Origin: Methylococcaceae bacterium
GTDB taxonomy: Bacteria > Pseudomonadota > Gammaproteobacteria > Methylococcales > Methylococcaceae
DNA length: 8,827 nucleotides
NCBI GenBank assembly: GCA_012026715.1
Contig: VEPB01000010.1
Span: 1 to 8,827 of the forward strand
Direction of reading: 5' to 3'
The notes beneath the pieces were generated by a model. The model saw only the letters and a list, made by a program, of their open reading frames with translations. It searched no databases and was not told where the DNA came from. The position numbers were made by a program, and so were the translations under genes. Every line of letters starts with the position of its first letter. Positions within the stretch are counted from its first letter, which is position 1. This document shows positions 1-7,055 of this stretch, piece after piece.

Positions 1-3000
1 CATGGGCAGCATGCCCACCACCATGGCGAAGGCGGTCATCATCACCGGGCGCAGCCGGGTCGCGGCGGCCTCCAGGGCGGCGGTCAGGGGCGGCACGCCC
101 TCCGTCAGACGGGTGCGGGCGAAGGAGACCAGCAGGATGCTGTTGGCAGTGGCCACCCCCAAGGACATGATGGCGCCGGTGAGGGCCGGGACGCTGAGGG
201 TGGTGCCGGTCAGGAACAGGGTCCAGGCGATGCCGGCCAGGGCCGCCGGCAGGGCGCTGACGATGATGGCGGGGTCGATCCAGGATTGGAAGTTGACCAC
301 CAGCAGCAGGTACAGCAGTACGATGGCGACAACCAGCCCCATACCCAAACCGTAGAAGGAGGAGTTGAGCGTCTCGATCTGACCGCGAACCAGCAACTCG
401 ACACCCTTGGGCAGCGTGGGCCGAATATCCGCCACCAGGGCTTCGATGTCCTCGCTGACCGAACCCAGGTCGCGTCCTTCCACACCGGCGTAGACGTTGA
501 GGGAGTTGTTGGCGTTGTAGTGGGTGACCACGGAGGGTTGCAGCGACCGCTTCAGTGTCACCAGATTGCCCAGCAACTGCGGCTCGCCCTTGCCCAACCC
601 GCCGACCGGCGTGCGCATCAGGGCGTCGAGGCTGTCCAGATCCAGCGGATTGCCCATCACGCCGATGTTGACGGTGTTGCCGTTGGCGGGATTGAGCCAG
701 TAGGAAGGCGCCGTCTGCATGCTGCCGCTCAAGGTGAGCATGAGGTTTTGTGCCAGGTCGCGGGCCGACAGCCCCAGTTGCTGCAACTGCGCGCGGTTCA
801 TTTCCAGATCCAGGGCCGGCTTGTTGGCACGCTGGTAGACATGAGCATCGACGATGCCGGGAATCTGCCGCAAGCGGTTGTTGAGATCGACCACCTTGGG
901 CATGACTTCATCGGGCTTGCCGCCGGCAAACTGGATATCGATGGGTGCCGGAATCCCGAAGTTGAGGGTCTGGCTCACCTGGTCGGCGGGCTGGAAGAAG
1001 AACTCGATGCCGGGGAAGCGGGATGGCAGTTCGGCCCGCAGGGCCCGGATGTAGTCGGCACTGGGCGCATGTTCGCCGGGCTGGAGGGAGATCATGATCT
1101 CGGTGTCCGCCGCTTCCACCGTGCCGGAGTTGCCGAACAGGGTGTTCCGCGTACTGTAGGGCCCGCCGATGATGTCCAGCACGTCGCCCAGTTCCTCCGC
1201 CGGGATCAGGTCGCGGATCACCGCTTCCACCTGGTCGATGAGATGGGGCATTTCCTCGATCCGCGTGCCCGACGGCGCCCGCACGTGCAGCCGGATCTGG
1301 CCAGCGTCCACCGCCGGAAACAGATCTTCCCCCAGCAACGGCACCAGCCCCAAAGACAGCAGGCAGAATCCCAGAAAGGCGCTGCCGTAGCGGCCTCGCG
1401 CCTTCAGCACATGGCTCAGGACCACCACATAGTGGTCGCGGAACCGCTCAAAGCCCCGCTCGAACAACAGATGGGTGCGGCGGCACAGGCGATGGAAGCG
1501 GTTGCGGGCGGGCTTGCGCCTGCGTCCGTGGTGGCCGGCCATCATGTACATCACCAGGGTCGGCACCAGGGTGCGGGACAGCAGGTAGGAAGCCAGCATG
1601 GCGAACACCACCGCCTCGGCCATGGGCACGAACAGGCTGTGGGCTACGCCGGTGAGGAAGAACATGGGCACGAACACGATGCAGATGCACAGGGTCGACA
1701 CAAAGGCCGGCAGGGCGATCTCCTTGGCGCCATCGAGGATGGCCTGGTGCGGGTTCTTGCCCATCAGCAACTGGCGCTCGATGTTCTCGATCTCCACCGT
1801 GGCATCGTCCACCAGGATGCCCACCGCTAGCGCCAGGCCACCCATGGTCATGAGGTTGATGGTCTCGCCGATGAGGTGGAGCACGATCAGCGAGCACATG
1901 ATGGAGAGCGGAATCGACACCGCGATGATGCAGGTGGAACGCCAGTTGCCGAGAAACAGCAGGATCATGGCGGCGGTCAGTCCCGCCGCGATCAGGGCCT
2001 CGTGCAGCACGTTGCCGATGGCGGCCTTGACGAACAGGGACTGGTCGAACAGCAGCCGCATGTTGATGCCGTCCGGCATCTGCTCCAGCATGGTGGGAAT
2101 GGCTTGTTTGACGAACTCCACCACGTCGAGGGTGGAGATGCTGCCGATCTTGAAGATGGAATTGATGATGCCGCGCTCGCCGTTCTGGCGGGCGATCGTC
2201 GTTACGGGGGCGGCGCCGTCACGGACGTTGGCGACGTCGCGGATCAGGGTGGTCGCGCCATTCATCGTGCGCACCGGCAGGTCGCCGACCCGGGGGATGG
2301 CAGCGACGGTCGCATTGAGGGTCACGTCATATTCGGTGGAGCCGATCTTGATGGTACCCGTCGGCACGATCAGGTTCTGCGCCGCCATGGCATCGGTCAA
2401 ATCGGCCGGGGTGAGCCCCCGCGCCAAAAGCGCGGTCGAGTCCACGTCCACCGTCACCTGGCGGCTCTTGGAGCCGAACGGACTGGTGACCGCCACGCCC
2501 CGCTTGGACTGGAGGACGTTACGCACCACGTTGTTGGTGTAATCGTTGACATCGGTCTCCGGCACCGTGCTGCTGGAGATCCCCAACTGCACCAGGGGCA
2601 GGTCGGAGGCGGAGTACTGAATGACCTGGGGCGGCGAGGTGTTGGGCGGCAGCGAGCGGTACACCGAATTGCTGCTGGACATCACCTGGGCCAGCGCTGT
2701 ACGGATATCGACGCCGGGATGGAAGAACACCTTGATCACCGATGCGCCCGCCAGCGATACCGACTCACTATGTTCGATGCCGTCGATCAGCGACATGGAG
2801 CGCTCCACATTGCCCGCCAGTCGGTCGGAGATCTCCTTGGCGTTCATGCCCTTGTAGTCCCACAGCATGGCCACCACCGGAATGTCGATGCGCGGGAAGA
2901 TGTCCGTGGGCATCTTGCGCAGCACATAGGGCGTCGCCAGCAGGATGAGCAGCGCCGCCACGATGAAGGTGTAAGGGCGGCGCAGAGCGATGTTGACGAT

Positions 3001-3066
3001 CCACATGGGGCGAGCAATTTCCAGTATCGGGCGGAAGGCAGGGCTACCCGATTTCGGGCAAGCCAT
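1..3066 (-). CDS. RND-family (HAE1-type) efflux permease, 3' end beyond the window
   Basis: Inner-membrane proton-driven efflux permease that would work with a periplasmic adaptor and an outer-membrane channel; substrate unknown. I read 1022 codons without a stop, so only a few tens of residues should be missing. The N-terminus (MWIVNIALRRPYTF, from residue 21) leads into TM1, followed by the porter region (KMPTDIFPRIDIPVV near 51-65). TM4 carries the adjacent aspartates D420-D421 in GILVDDATVEIENI, the proton-relay pair of RND pumps. The second half repeats the fold and has GVATANSILLVSFA in the TM10 region (near residue 974), where AcrB has its essential lysine; here that position is alanine. 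The start is uncertain: ATG at 3066 gives a 20-residue cytoplasmic extension, ATG at 3006 begins at MWIV, and neither has a strong ribosome site. An in-frame stop lies just upstream of 3066. Adaptor and channel genes may follow off the left edge. Confidence 0.95.
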   Translation of the reverse strand, partial: MACPKSGSPAFRPILEIARPMWIVNIALRRPYTFIVAALLILLATPYVLRKMPTDIFPRIDIPVVAMLWDYKGMNAKEISDRLAGNVERSMSLIDGIEHSESVSLAGASVIKVFFHPGVDIRTALAQVMSSSNSVYRSLPPNTSPPQVIQYSASDLPLVQLGISSSTVPETDVNDYTNNVVRNVLQSKRGVAVTSPFGSKSRQVTVDVDSTALLARGLTPADLTDAMAAQNLIVPTGTIKIGSTEYDVTLNATVAAIPRVGDLPVRTMNGATTLIRDVANVRDGAAPVTTIARQNGERGIINSIFKIGSISTLDVVEFVKQAIPTMLEQMPDGINMRLLFDQSLFVKAAIGNVLHEALIAAGLTAAMILLFLGNWRSTCIIAVSIPLSIMCSLIVLHLIGETINLMTMGGLALAVGILVDDATVEIENIERQLLMGKNPHQAILDGAKEIALPAFVSTLCICIVFVPMFFLTGVAHSLFVPMAEAVVFAMLASYLLSRTLVPTLVMYMMAGHHGRRRKPARNRFHRLCRRTHLLFERGFERFRDHYVVVLSHVLKARGRYGSAFLGFCLLSLGLVPLLGEDLFPAVDAGQIRLHVRAPSGTRIEEMPHLIDQVEAVIRDLIPAEELGDVLDIIGGPYSTRNTLFGNSGTVEAADTEIMISLQPGEHAPSADYIRALRAELPSRFPGIEFFFQPADQVSQTLNFGIPAPIDIQFAGGKPDEVMPKVVDLNNRLRQIPGIVDAHVYQRANKPALDLEMNRAQLQQLGLSARDLAQNLMLTLSGSMQTAPSYWLNPANGNTVNIGVMGNPLDLDSLDALMRTPVGGLGKGEPQLLGNLVTLKRSLQPSVVTHYNANNSLNVYAGVEGRDLGSVSEDIEALVADIRPTLPKGVELLVRGQIETLNSSFYGLGMGLVVAIVLLYLLLVVNFQSWIDPAIIVSALPAALAGIAWTLFLTGTTLSVPALTGAIMSLGVATANSILLVSFARTRLTEGVPPLTAALEAAATRLRPVMMTAFAMVVGMLPM

Positions 3067-3075
3067 CCACGCTTA

Positions 3076-3249
3076 TTAGCAATCGCCGTACCACCGATGG
3101 GAATACATCGAATCAATGTCTTGTGCGTTGGCTGCGACCAAGGTCATGCTGACGAAGAAACAGGGAATCAACAACCTGTTGCCGTAGACACACAATTTAT
3201 TGGTATATTTCTGCCACGTCCTTCGCGGAAATATAGATTTATAATGCAT
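3076..3249 (-). other. Possible small ORF with a signal-peptide-like segment, in the RND leader
   Basis: An open frame of 57 codons from ATG 3249 ends in TAA nine bases before the upstream RND start codon. The predicted peptide has a basic start, a hydrophobic core (LLIPCFFVSMTLVAANA) and an ANA-Q sequence like a signal peptidase I site, then only about 15 more residues. It has no good ribosome site and overlaps the promoter zone of the divergent antitoxin gene. It may be a leader peptide, the truncated front of a periplasmic protein, or chance. Confidence 0.18.
3240..3245 (+). promoter_or_regulatory. Candidate -10 box (TATAAT) for the antitoxin gene
   Basis: A perfect TATAAT sits in an A+T-rich stretch (about 3190-3245) between the divergent RND and antitoxin genes. 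No convincing -35 box is present at 16-18 bp. Transcription would start near 3252, giving an almost leaderless message for the ATG at 3259, which also lacks a clear Shine-Dalgarno sequence. A second possible -10 (TATATT, 3204-3209) lies further upstream. Confidence 0.25.
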
Positions 3250-3258
3250 GGTGCCACT

Positions 3259-3516
3259 ATGGCCACTCTGATCATCCGTCATCTCGATCAAACCAGTCAG
3301 ACCGCTTTGCAAATCATGGCTGCCAGAAAAGGCCGAACCATGGAAGAAGAAGCGCGCCTGATTTTGATGCAGACGACTTGCCCTGAATCTGGAGAGATGG
3401 GCTTCGGTAGCCGGATACATGCCCGCTTTGCCGCTATGGGCGGCGTCCACTTGAAATATCCCACCCGATCTGCCGCACGCATGATTCCAAATTTTTCCGA
3501 CGAAGATCCGCTATGA
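3259..3516 (+). CDS. FitA-like ribbon-helix-helix antitoxin / plasmid-stability protein (orphan)
   Basis: The 85-residue product matches the FitA-type antitoxin layout. An N-terminal beta strand and helix (MATLIIRHLD, residues 1-10) lead to the GRTMEEEARLIL helix (26-37), as in Arc/CopG-fold DNA-binding proteins. A C-terminal toxin-binding tail follows, with SRIHARFAAMGGVHLKYPTR (51-70) and an acidic end, FSDEDPL. Family members bind their own operator and neutralise a PIN-domain ribonuclease encoded immediately downstream. The start at 3259 is chosen because MATL is the family's usual beginning; an in-frame ATG at 3244 would add MHGAT. The stop codon overlaps a downstream ATG (ATGA at 3513-3516), the usual fitAB junction, but no intact toxin follows, so the gene appears to be an orphan. 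It is more A+T-rich than the flanking genes, in keeping with acquisition by transfer. Confidence 0.85.
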   Translation: MATLIIRHLDQTSQTALQIMAARKGRTMEEEARLILMQTTCPESGEMGFGSRIHARFAAMGGVHLKYPTRSAARMIPNFSDEDPL

Positions 3517-3542
3517 TCCGAACACTGAAAGTCGTTTCCTAG
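3513..3542 (+). pseudogene. Remnant of a FitB-like PIN toxin start
   Basis: The ATG overlapping the antitoxin stop opens a frame of only nine codons, MIRTLKVVS, then TAG. PIN toxins of this family begin MI-[LV]-LDTN-[VI]-[VI]-SE. With a one-codon gap, M-I, the T/L region and V-V-S line up, and TAG sits where GAG (Glu) would be. The catalytic Asp of the LDTN motif is lost. Nothing recognisable as PIN continues before the next gene at 3578. The alignment is short, so the reading is tentative; its position, exactly where fitB should be, is the stronger argument. Confidence 0.4.
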
Positions 3543-3577
3543 CATTCGAATCAAGGCCTTCAGACAGGACGAACTCC

Positions 3578-3964
3578 ATGTGGTGGAAAATATATTTGGC
3601 GGTGATACTGGCATTGCAGTTCCATAGCTACAATCAGCTCTTTGCCATCGCTCCAGTTCATGACAATTATCTCAAGTTACTTTTCTCCATCACAGAGACC
3701 GCAGGACTGATTGGGTTTATAGCAAACAAAAAGCTCCTGACCCCGCTTTTTTGGAAATCTTCACTGTGGGTATGCGTCGCATGGGATATTTACAGTGCCC
3801 TTACGGCCTTTGATTGGTATAAAGGATGGAATCCAAAAATCCTCATCATGGTCCCCGCCTTACTCAGCCCTCTGATTCTATTCCTACCCATGTATCGAGC
3901 CTTGTATTTGTACAGCTATAAGTCGGCCGCAATCTGGAAAACCCAGCGCGACGACCTCGAATAG
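3578..3964 (+). CDS. Small four-helix integral membrane protein, unknown function
   Basis: A 128-residue protein I do not recognise. It is strongly hydrophobic, with four likely membrane segments near residues 5-25, 33-51, 58-79 and 87-111, separated by short loops. The N-terminus is MWWKIYLAVILAL and the C-terminus is charged (KTQRDDLE). It is rich in Trp, Tyr and Phe, and no catalytic or metal-binding motif is apparent. The start is supported by an AGGA ribosome-binding sequence (about 3566-3569) eight bases before ATG 3578. It begins right after the toxin remnant and could share the antitoxin's promoter. Base composition is clearly lower in GC than the flanking pump and operon genes, which suggests horizontal arrival with the antitoxin fragment. 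It could be an accessory-region membrane protein of conserved but undefined type. Confidence 0.7.
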   Translation: MWWKIYLAVILALQFHSYNQLFAIAPVHDNYLKLLFSITETAGLIGFIANKKLLTPLFWKSSLWVCVAWDIYSALTAFDWYKGWNPKILIMVPALLSPLILFLPMYRALYLYSYKSAAIWKTQRDDLE

Positions 3965-4068
3965 ATAGCTTTGCGCATGCGTCGGTGAGTCTATCAACCG
4001 CCGAAGAAATTCGCGTCCTAATAGCCGACGAAGATTACTTCGACTCTTTGGACACGGGATTGCGATGA
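3958..4068 (+). other. Short open stretch, possible gene relic
   Basis: After the membrane-protein stop, another frame is open across this stretch. From a GTG at 3985 it reads as an acidic, protein-like sequence including STAEEIRVLIADEDYFDSLD, ending in TGA at 4066. A one-base frame shift near the end would carry on as DDRVTETITRTLLLSG, up to the end of the opposing PepSY gene. There is no ribosome site and no family I recognise. It may be a broken gene fragment or chance. Confidence 0.2.
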
Positions 4069-4069
4069 T

Positions 4070-4092
4070 CGGGTGACCGAGACGATCACCCG
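4070..4092 (-). terminator. Hairpin after the PepSY gene, possible terminator
   Basis: CGGGTGA (4070-4076) and TCACCCG (4086-4092) form a perfect 7-bp stem with a 9-base loop. It lies 20 bases past the stop of the minus-strand PepSY gene. No T-run follows on either strand, so it may be a weak or Rho-assisted stop, or only a 3'-end stabilising hairpin. Confidence 0.35.
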
Positions 4093-4111
4093 CACACTGT
4101 TGCTCTCCGGC

Positions 4112-5752
4112 TCAGCCCCCCGCCGTCTCCACTGCCGGCACACCTGATATTGTCGGGTTAGCCGCCCCCGGAGCATTGGCCCGCTTCTTCACCCGGAAGG
4201 TGATCTTCAGCCGCTTCCAGCCGAGCACCATGGAAGTGCCGCTGAAGACCAGTCCCAGCACCACCCAGGTCAGCATCCACACGTCCCACACCGGGCGCAC
4301 GTTGAACCAGCCGAAGTCCCAGTAGTGCAGCAAGTTGAAGGCCCAGCGATAGACCCGGCGGCTTTGGTCCTGTTTGATCAGCAGGCGACCGTCCAGGGGG
4401 TCCAGGTACAGCCGGCTGCCGCTGTCGTCGGCGAAGTCGATGCGGGTTGCCGGCAGCGGCCGGTCCCAGGTGCCGCGGCCGCGGCGGAGATAGTAATAAC
4501 TGTCGTACTCGTCCATCGCAGCCTGGCTCAGGCTGGCATCGCCCCCGACCAGGCGCTTGGCGGCTTCGGTCAGGGTGGTGTCACTGAAGCGGGAAACCGC
4601 GCCTTCCACCGTCCGCGGGAAACGATGTCCCTCGGGGGTATAGGCGAGCAGCACCGCCTCGTCGCCGAGTCGCCGCCAGGACAGTTCCACCACTTTGCCT
4701 GCTTCTTCATCCTTCAATGCCGCAGGTTTCCAATCGCGCATCGCGACCGGGAGACTCTCGCCCAGATAGGTCGAAAGTTCGGCGCGGCTGGGGTTGCCAT
4801 TGGAGAAGATCTTCCAGGGATTGGTGGAGAGATACCCGCTCAACCCCCAACCCAGGGCTACCATGCCGCCGATCAAGCCACCCCAGAAATGCCACTTCCA
4901 CCAGAAATCCCGGTAGGGCTGGGTACGACCCTTGGAATAGGTGGGACGACCGAACCAGCCCGGCCGCCAGCGCAGCCAGCCGACGATGAGGCCGGTGAGA
5001 CAGGCGGCGGTCGCGCCGAAACCGGTCCACAACTGGACGTCGTGACGGGTTTCGCCGGGACTGAACACGTCGATGAACTTGAGCAGATGAATCCAGTTGC
5101 CGGTGTAGTAAAGACCACGCTCAAACGCGGTGCTGGCCCGAATCACCTCGCCGGTACGGGCGGAAACCAGCAACTCGCTGCCGGCACCGTCGTCCACGCT
5201 GATCCGGTGAAACGGTTTCCAGGAATCCAGGTTGTTCAAGGTGCTGTCGGATTCGATGGTATCCAGATAGCTGACCGGCGCCTTGCCTTCCACCCACTGC
5301 GACGCGACGCGCAGGGCATCTTCCACGGTGATCCGATGCACCGTCCCATCCTCCGCCGAGATGGCGAACCGCTTGCCGGGACCGTTTTCCACAAGCCACA
5401 AAGGCCGGCCGGCTTCGCGTACCAACCGGGCTTCGGCGATTACGTTGGGGCTTGGACCTGGCTTGGCGTTCGCCGGCTGAGCCGTTGCCTGCGCCGGCTT
5501 GGCTTCTGCGGTCTTGGCTTTCTCGGCTTCGGCCAGGGTCTTGCGGGCGGCGGCGCTGCGATCCCAGGCATCACCGAGGCTCAGCCAGCCGGCCTGAGGC
5601 TGTAGCGTTTCGGCATGGGCCAATTGCTGCTCGCGGCCTTGGTTGAGGGTTTCCGAATACATGATGACCAGGCCCGAGGCGAACCAGACCAGCATGAACA
5701 TGGCGAGCACGACGCCCGCCCAGCGATGGGTCCAATACAATGCACGTGTCAT
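4112..5752 (-). CDS. PepSY-associated transmembrane protein (PepSY_TM family)
   Basis: A 546-residue inner-membrane protein of the PepSY-TM family. Known relatives such as FpvG act in reductive iron release from siderophores, but the family is broad and its substrates are mostly undefined. There are four likely membrane helices: 13-33 (WAGVVLAMFMLVWFASGLVI), 242-262, 290-308 and 486-511. Large periplasmic parts lie between helices 1 and 2 and between 3 and 4. Histidines sit in or near the helices: H9 (YWTHRWAG), H222 (NWIHLLKF), H288 (KWHFWGG) and H477 (LLHYWDFGW). These are the usual conserved positions and could hold haem (inference). PepSY-like segments lie near 131-205 and 436-462. Residues 64-103 are an Ala/Lys/Pro-rich linker, probably disordered. 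A strong AAGGAG lies 6 bases before the ATG. It follows the hydrolase gene by 19 bp, so the two are co-transcribed. Confidence 0.92.
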   Translation of the reverse strand: MTRALYWTHRWAGVVLAMFMLVWFASGLVIMYSETLNQGREQQLAHAETLQPQAGWLSLGDAWDRSAAARKTLAEAEKAKTAEAKPAQATAQPANAKPGPSPNVIAEARLVREAGRPLWLVENGPGKRFAISAEDGTVHRITVEDALRVASQWVEGKAPVSYLDTIESDSTLNNLDSWKPFHRISVDDGAGSELLVSARTGEVIRASTAFERGLYYTGNWIHLLKFIDVFSPGETRHDVQLWTGFGATAACLTGLIVGWLRWRPGWFGRPTYSKGRTQPYRDFWWKWHFWGGLIGGMVALGWGLSGYLSTNPWKIFSNGNPSRAELSTYLGESLPVAMRDWKPAALKDEEAGKVVELSWRRLGDEAVLLAYTPEGHRFPRTVEGAVSRFSDTTLTEAAKRLVGGDASLSQAAMDEYDSYYYLRRGRGTWDRPLPATRIDFADDSGSRLYLDPLDGRLLIKQDQSRRVYRWAFNLLHYWDFGWFNVRPVWDVWMLTWVVLGLVFSGTSMVLGWKRLKITFRVKKRANAPGAANPTISGVPAVETAGG

Positions 5753-5771
5753 GCTCTACTCCTTGTCGCGG

Positions 5772-6665
5772 TCAGGCGCGCAGGTTTTTGTTGAAGAACT
5801 CGATGGTCCGCTGCCAGGCCAATTTGGCGGCGGCCTCGTCGTAGCGGGGCGTGGTGTCGTTGTTGAAACCGTGCTGGACGTTGGGGTAGGTGAACGCCTC
5901 GTAGCGCACTTTGGCCTCTTTCAGTGCGGCCTCGTAGGCCGGCCATCCTGCGTTGATGCGGTCGTCGGTGCCGGCATAGTGGATCAGCAGCGGCGCCTTG
6001 ATCTTGGGCACATCGGATGCCGGCGGCTGATTTCCGTAAAACGGCACGGCGGCGGCCAAGTCCGGCACCTTGGTCGCGAGGAAGTTGGCGATACCGCCAC
6101 CGTAGCAGAACCCCACCACGCCGACCTTGCCGCTTGCGCCTGGCAATACCTTCAAGATCCCGGCCGCTGACACGAAATCGGCGCGGGTCTTGTTCTGGTC
6201 GAGCTTCTGGAACAAGTCGCGGGCCTTGTCCTCATCGCCCGGATAGCCGCCCAGGGGGTAGAGCGCGTCGGGAGCAAACGCGAGAAAACCGTCCACTGCG
6301 AGCCGGCGGGCAATGTCTTCGATGTGGGGATTGAGACCGCGGTTTTCGTGAACCACCAGAATAGCCGGCAGCTTGCCCTCGGCCTTGGCGGGCTGGGCCA
6401 GCAGCCCCCGGATCTTGCCGTAGCCTTCGATGGTGGTGGCGTATTCCACGTAGGCGGTTTTGATGCGCGAGTCGTCGTTCTGGATCTGTTGAGCCTCCGC
6501 GAAGCGCGGACTCAAGGCTTCCAGCAGGCCCAAGGCCGTCGCCCCGCCGACCGCGTAGCGGGCTACTCCCTGCAAGAATCCTCGCCGGCTGGTCTGGCCA
6601 TGGACGTATTGATCGAAAAGCTTCAGCACTTCCGGATGGAAGTCGTCGGCAGTCTTGCGCGGCAT
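5772..6665 (-). CDS. Tat-exported dienelactone hydrolase family protein
   Basis: A 297-residue alpha/beta hydrolase predicted to act in the periplasm. The N-terminus carries a twin-arginine signal (TSRRGFLQG, R27-R28), a hydrophobic stretch (about 35-50) and an AEA-Q cleavage-like site near 57-59. The catalytic residues of dienelactone hydrolases are visible: Cys187 in GFCYGGG (nucleophile elbow), Asp234/235 in AGTDDRIN, His265 in NVQHGFNND, and Glu107 in VVHENRG, which controls the cysteine. Length and the Tat signal resemble the YghX-like secreted branch more than the roughly 235-residue cytoplasmic enzymes of chlorocatechol breakdown; the true ester or lactone substrate is unknown. The start is supported by AGGAGA about 7 bases before the ATG. 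It is first in a two-gene operon with the PepSY protein and is divergent from the sigma-54 activator. Candidate -24/-12 elements lie upstream at 6800-6814 and 7027-7042. Confidence 0.93.
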   Translation of the reverse strand: MPRKTADDFHPEVLKLFDQYVHGQTSRRGFLQGVARYAVGGATALGLLEALSPRFAEAQQIQNDDSRIKTAYVEYATTIEGYGKIRGLLAQPAKAEGKLPAILVVHENRGLNPHIEDIARRLAVDGFLAFAPDALYPLGGYPGDEDKARDLFQKLDQNKTRADFVSAAGILKVLPGASGKVGVVGFCYGGGIANFLATKVPDLAAAVPFYGNQPPASDVPKIKAPLLIHYAGTDDRINAGWPAYEAALKEAKVRYEAFTYPNVQHGFNNDTTPRYDEAAAKLAWQRTIEFFNKNLRA

Positions 6666-6766
6666 GTCGATGTCTCCTGGTTCGGTTGCAGTTGAAGATC
6701 ACACGGAATGCGGAAGAATCGAGGACATCTCCAACTCGACGCGACCACCGGAGACGAGACGGTTCC

Positions 6767-6841
6767 CCCGCATTTCGTACGGTATCCGAGCAAGCCGTAA
6801 CAGGGTTCGTGCCACTTTGCCGGTTCCCGCCGAAATGCGGG
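6767..6841. repeat. Perfect 11-bp inverted repeat with 53-bp spacer
   Basis: CCCGCATTTCG (6767-6777) is repeated in inverse orientation as CGAAATGCGGG (6831-6841). The arms bracket the sigma-54-like element at 6800-6814. The right arm partly overlaps a second dyad, TCCCGCC (6825-6831) with GGCGGGA (6847-6853). They may be paired operator half-sites around a promoter, or an RNA structure in the 5' leader of the hydrolase operon. Confidence 0.5.
6800..6814 (-). promoter_or_regulatory. Candidate sigma-54 promoter of the hydrolase-PepSY operon
   Basis: Read on the minus strand, TGGCACG, four bases, CTGT. The -24 element is a perfect match to TGGCACG and the spacing is right. The -12 element is weak: TTGC would be expected, and the final C of the key GC pair is T. 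Transcription would start near 6788, about 120 bases before the hydrolase ATG. Confidence 0.3.
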
Positions 6842-6946
6842 CCCCTGGCGGGACCATGGGTGCCTTCGAAATACTTTAAGGGCGCATCAGCGGTTCGAAA
6901 GGGCGACTTCTGGTGACCTGACAGCACTAAAGCTGCCAGACTGTCT

Positions 6947-6962
6947 CGGCATCAACATGCCG
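6947..6962. repeat. Short hairpin / palindrome
   Basis: CGGCAT, CAAC, ATGCCG: a perfect 6-bp dyad with a four-base centre. It may be an operator for a dimeric regulator. No T-run follows, so it is not a typical terminator. Confidence 0.35.
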
Positions 6963-7026
6963 CTTCCTCACGATTCGCTCGGCGCCCTGGGGTCGTGACG
7001 GACCAATGGCTCCCCATCAACAGCCG

Positions 7027-7042
7027 AGCAACAGTGCTGCCT
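7027..7042 (-). promoter_or_regulatory. Second candidate sigma-54 element, minus strand
   Basis: Read on the minus strand, AGGCAGC, four bases, TTGCT. The invariant GG and GC pairs are in place with correct spacing, and TTGC is perfect. The -24 part departs from consensus at three positions. It would give a leader of about 350 bases for the hydrolase gene, so it is less attractive on position. Confidence 0.2.
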
Positions 7043-7055
7043 TTCCAGCACCAGT

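Noticed and set aside
286..1830. 514-codon open frame on the plus strand
   Set aside because: It is antisense to the RND permease, rich in His/Gln/Arg/Gly in low-complexity fashion, with no domain; a typical GC-rich shadow frame.
1876..3258. Upstream part of a 546-codon plus-strand frame that ends in the antitoxin
   Set aside because: Only the last 85 codons are protein-like; the rest is antisense to the RND gene, so the real start is at 3259.
4325..5605. 426-codon open frame on the plus strand
   Set aside because: Antisense shadow of the PepSY gene, with no recognisable domain and no ribosome site.
6912..6927. Weak sigma-54-like element on the plus strand (TGG...GCA)
   Set aside because: Only the GG and GC pairs match; the other consensus positions do not, so this is chance level.
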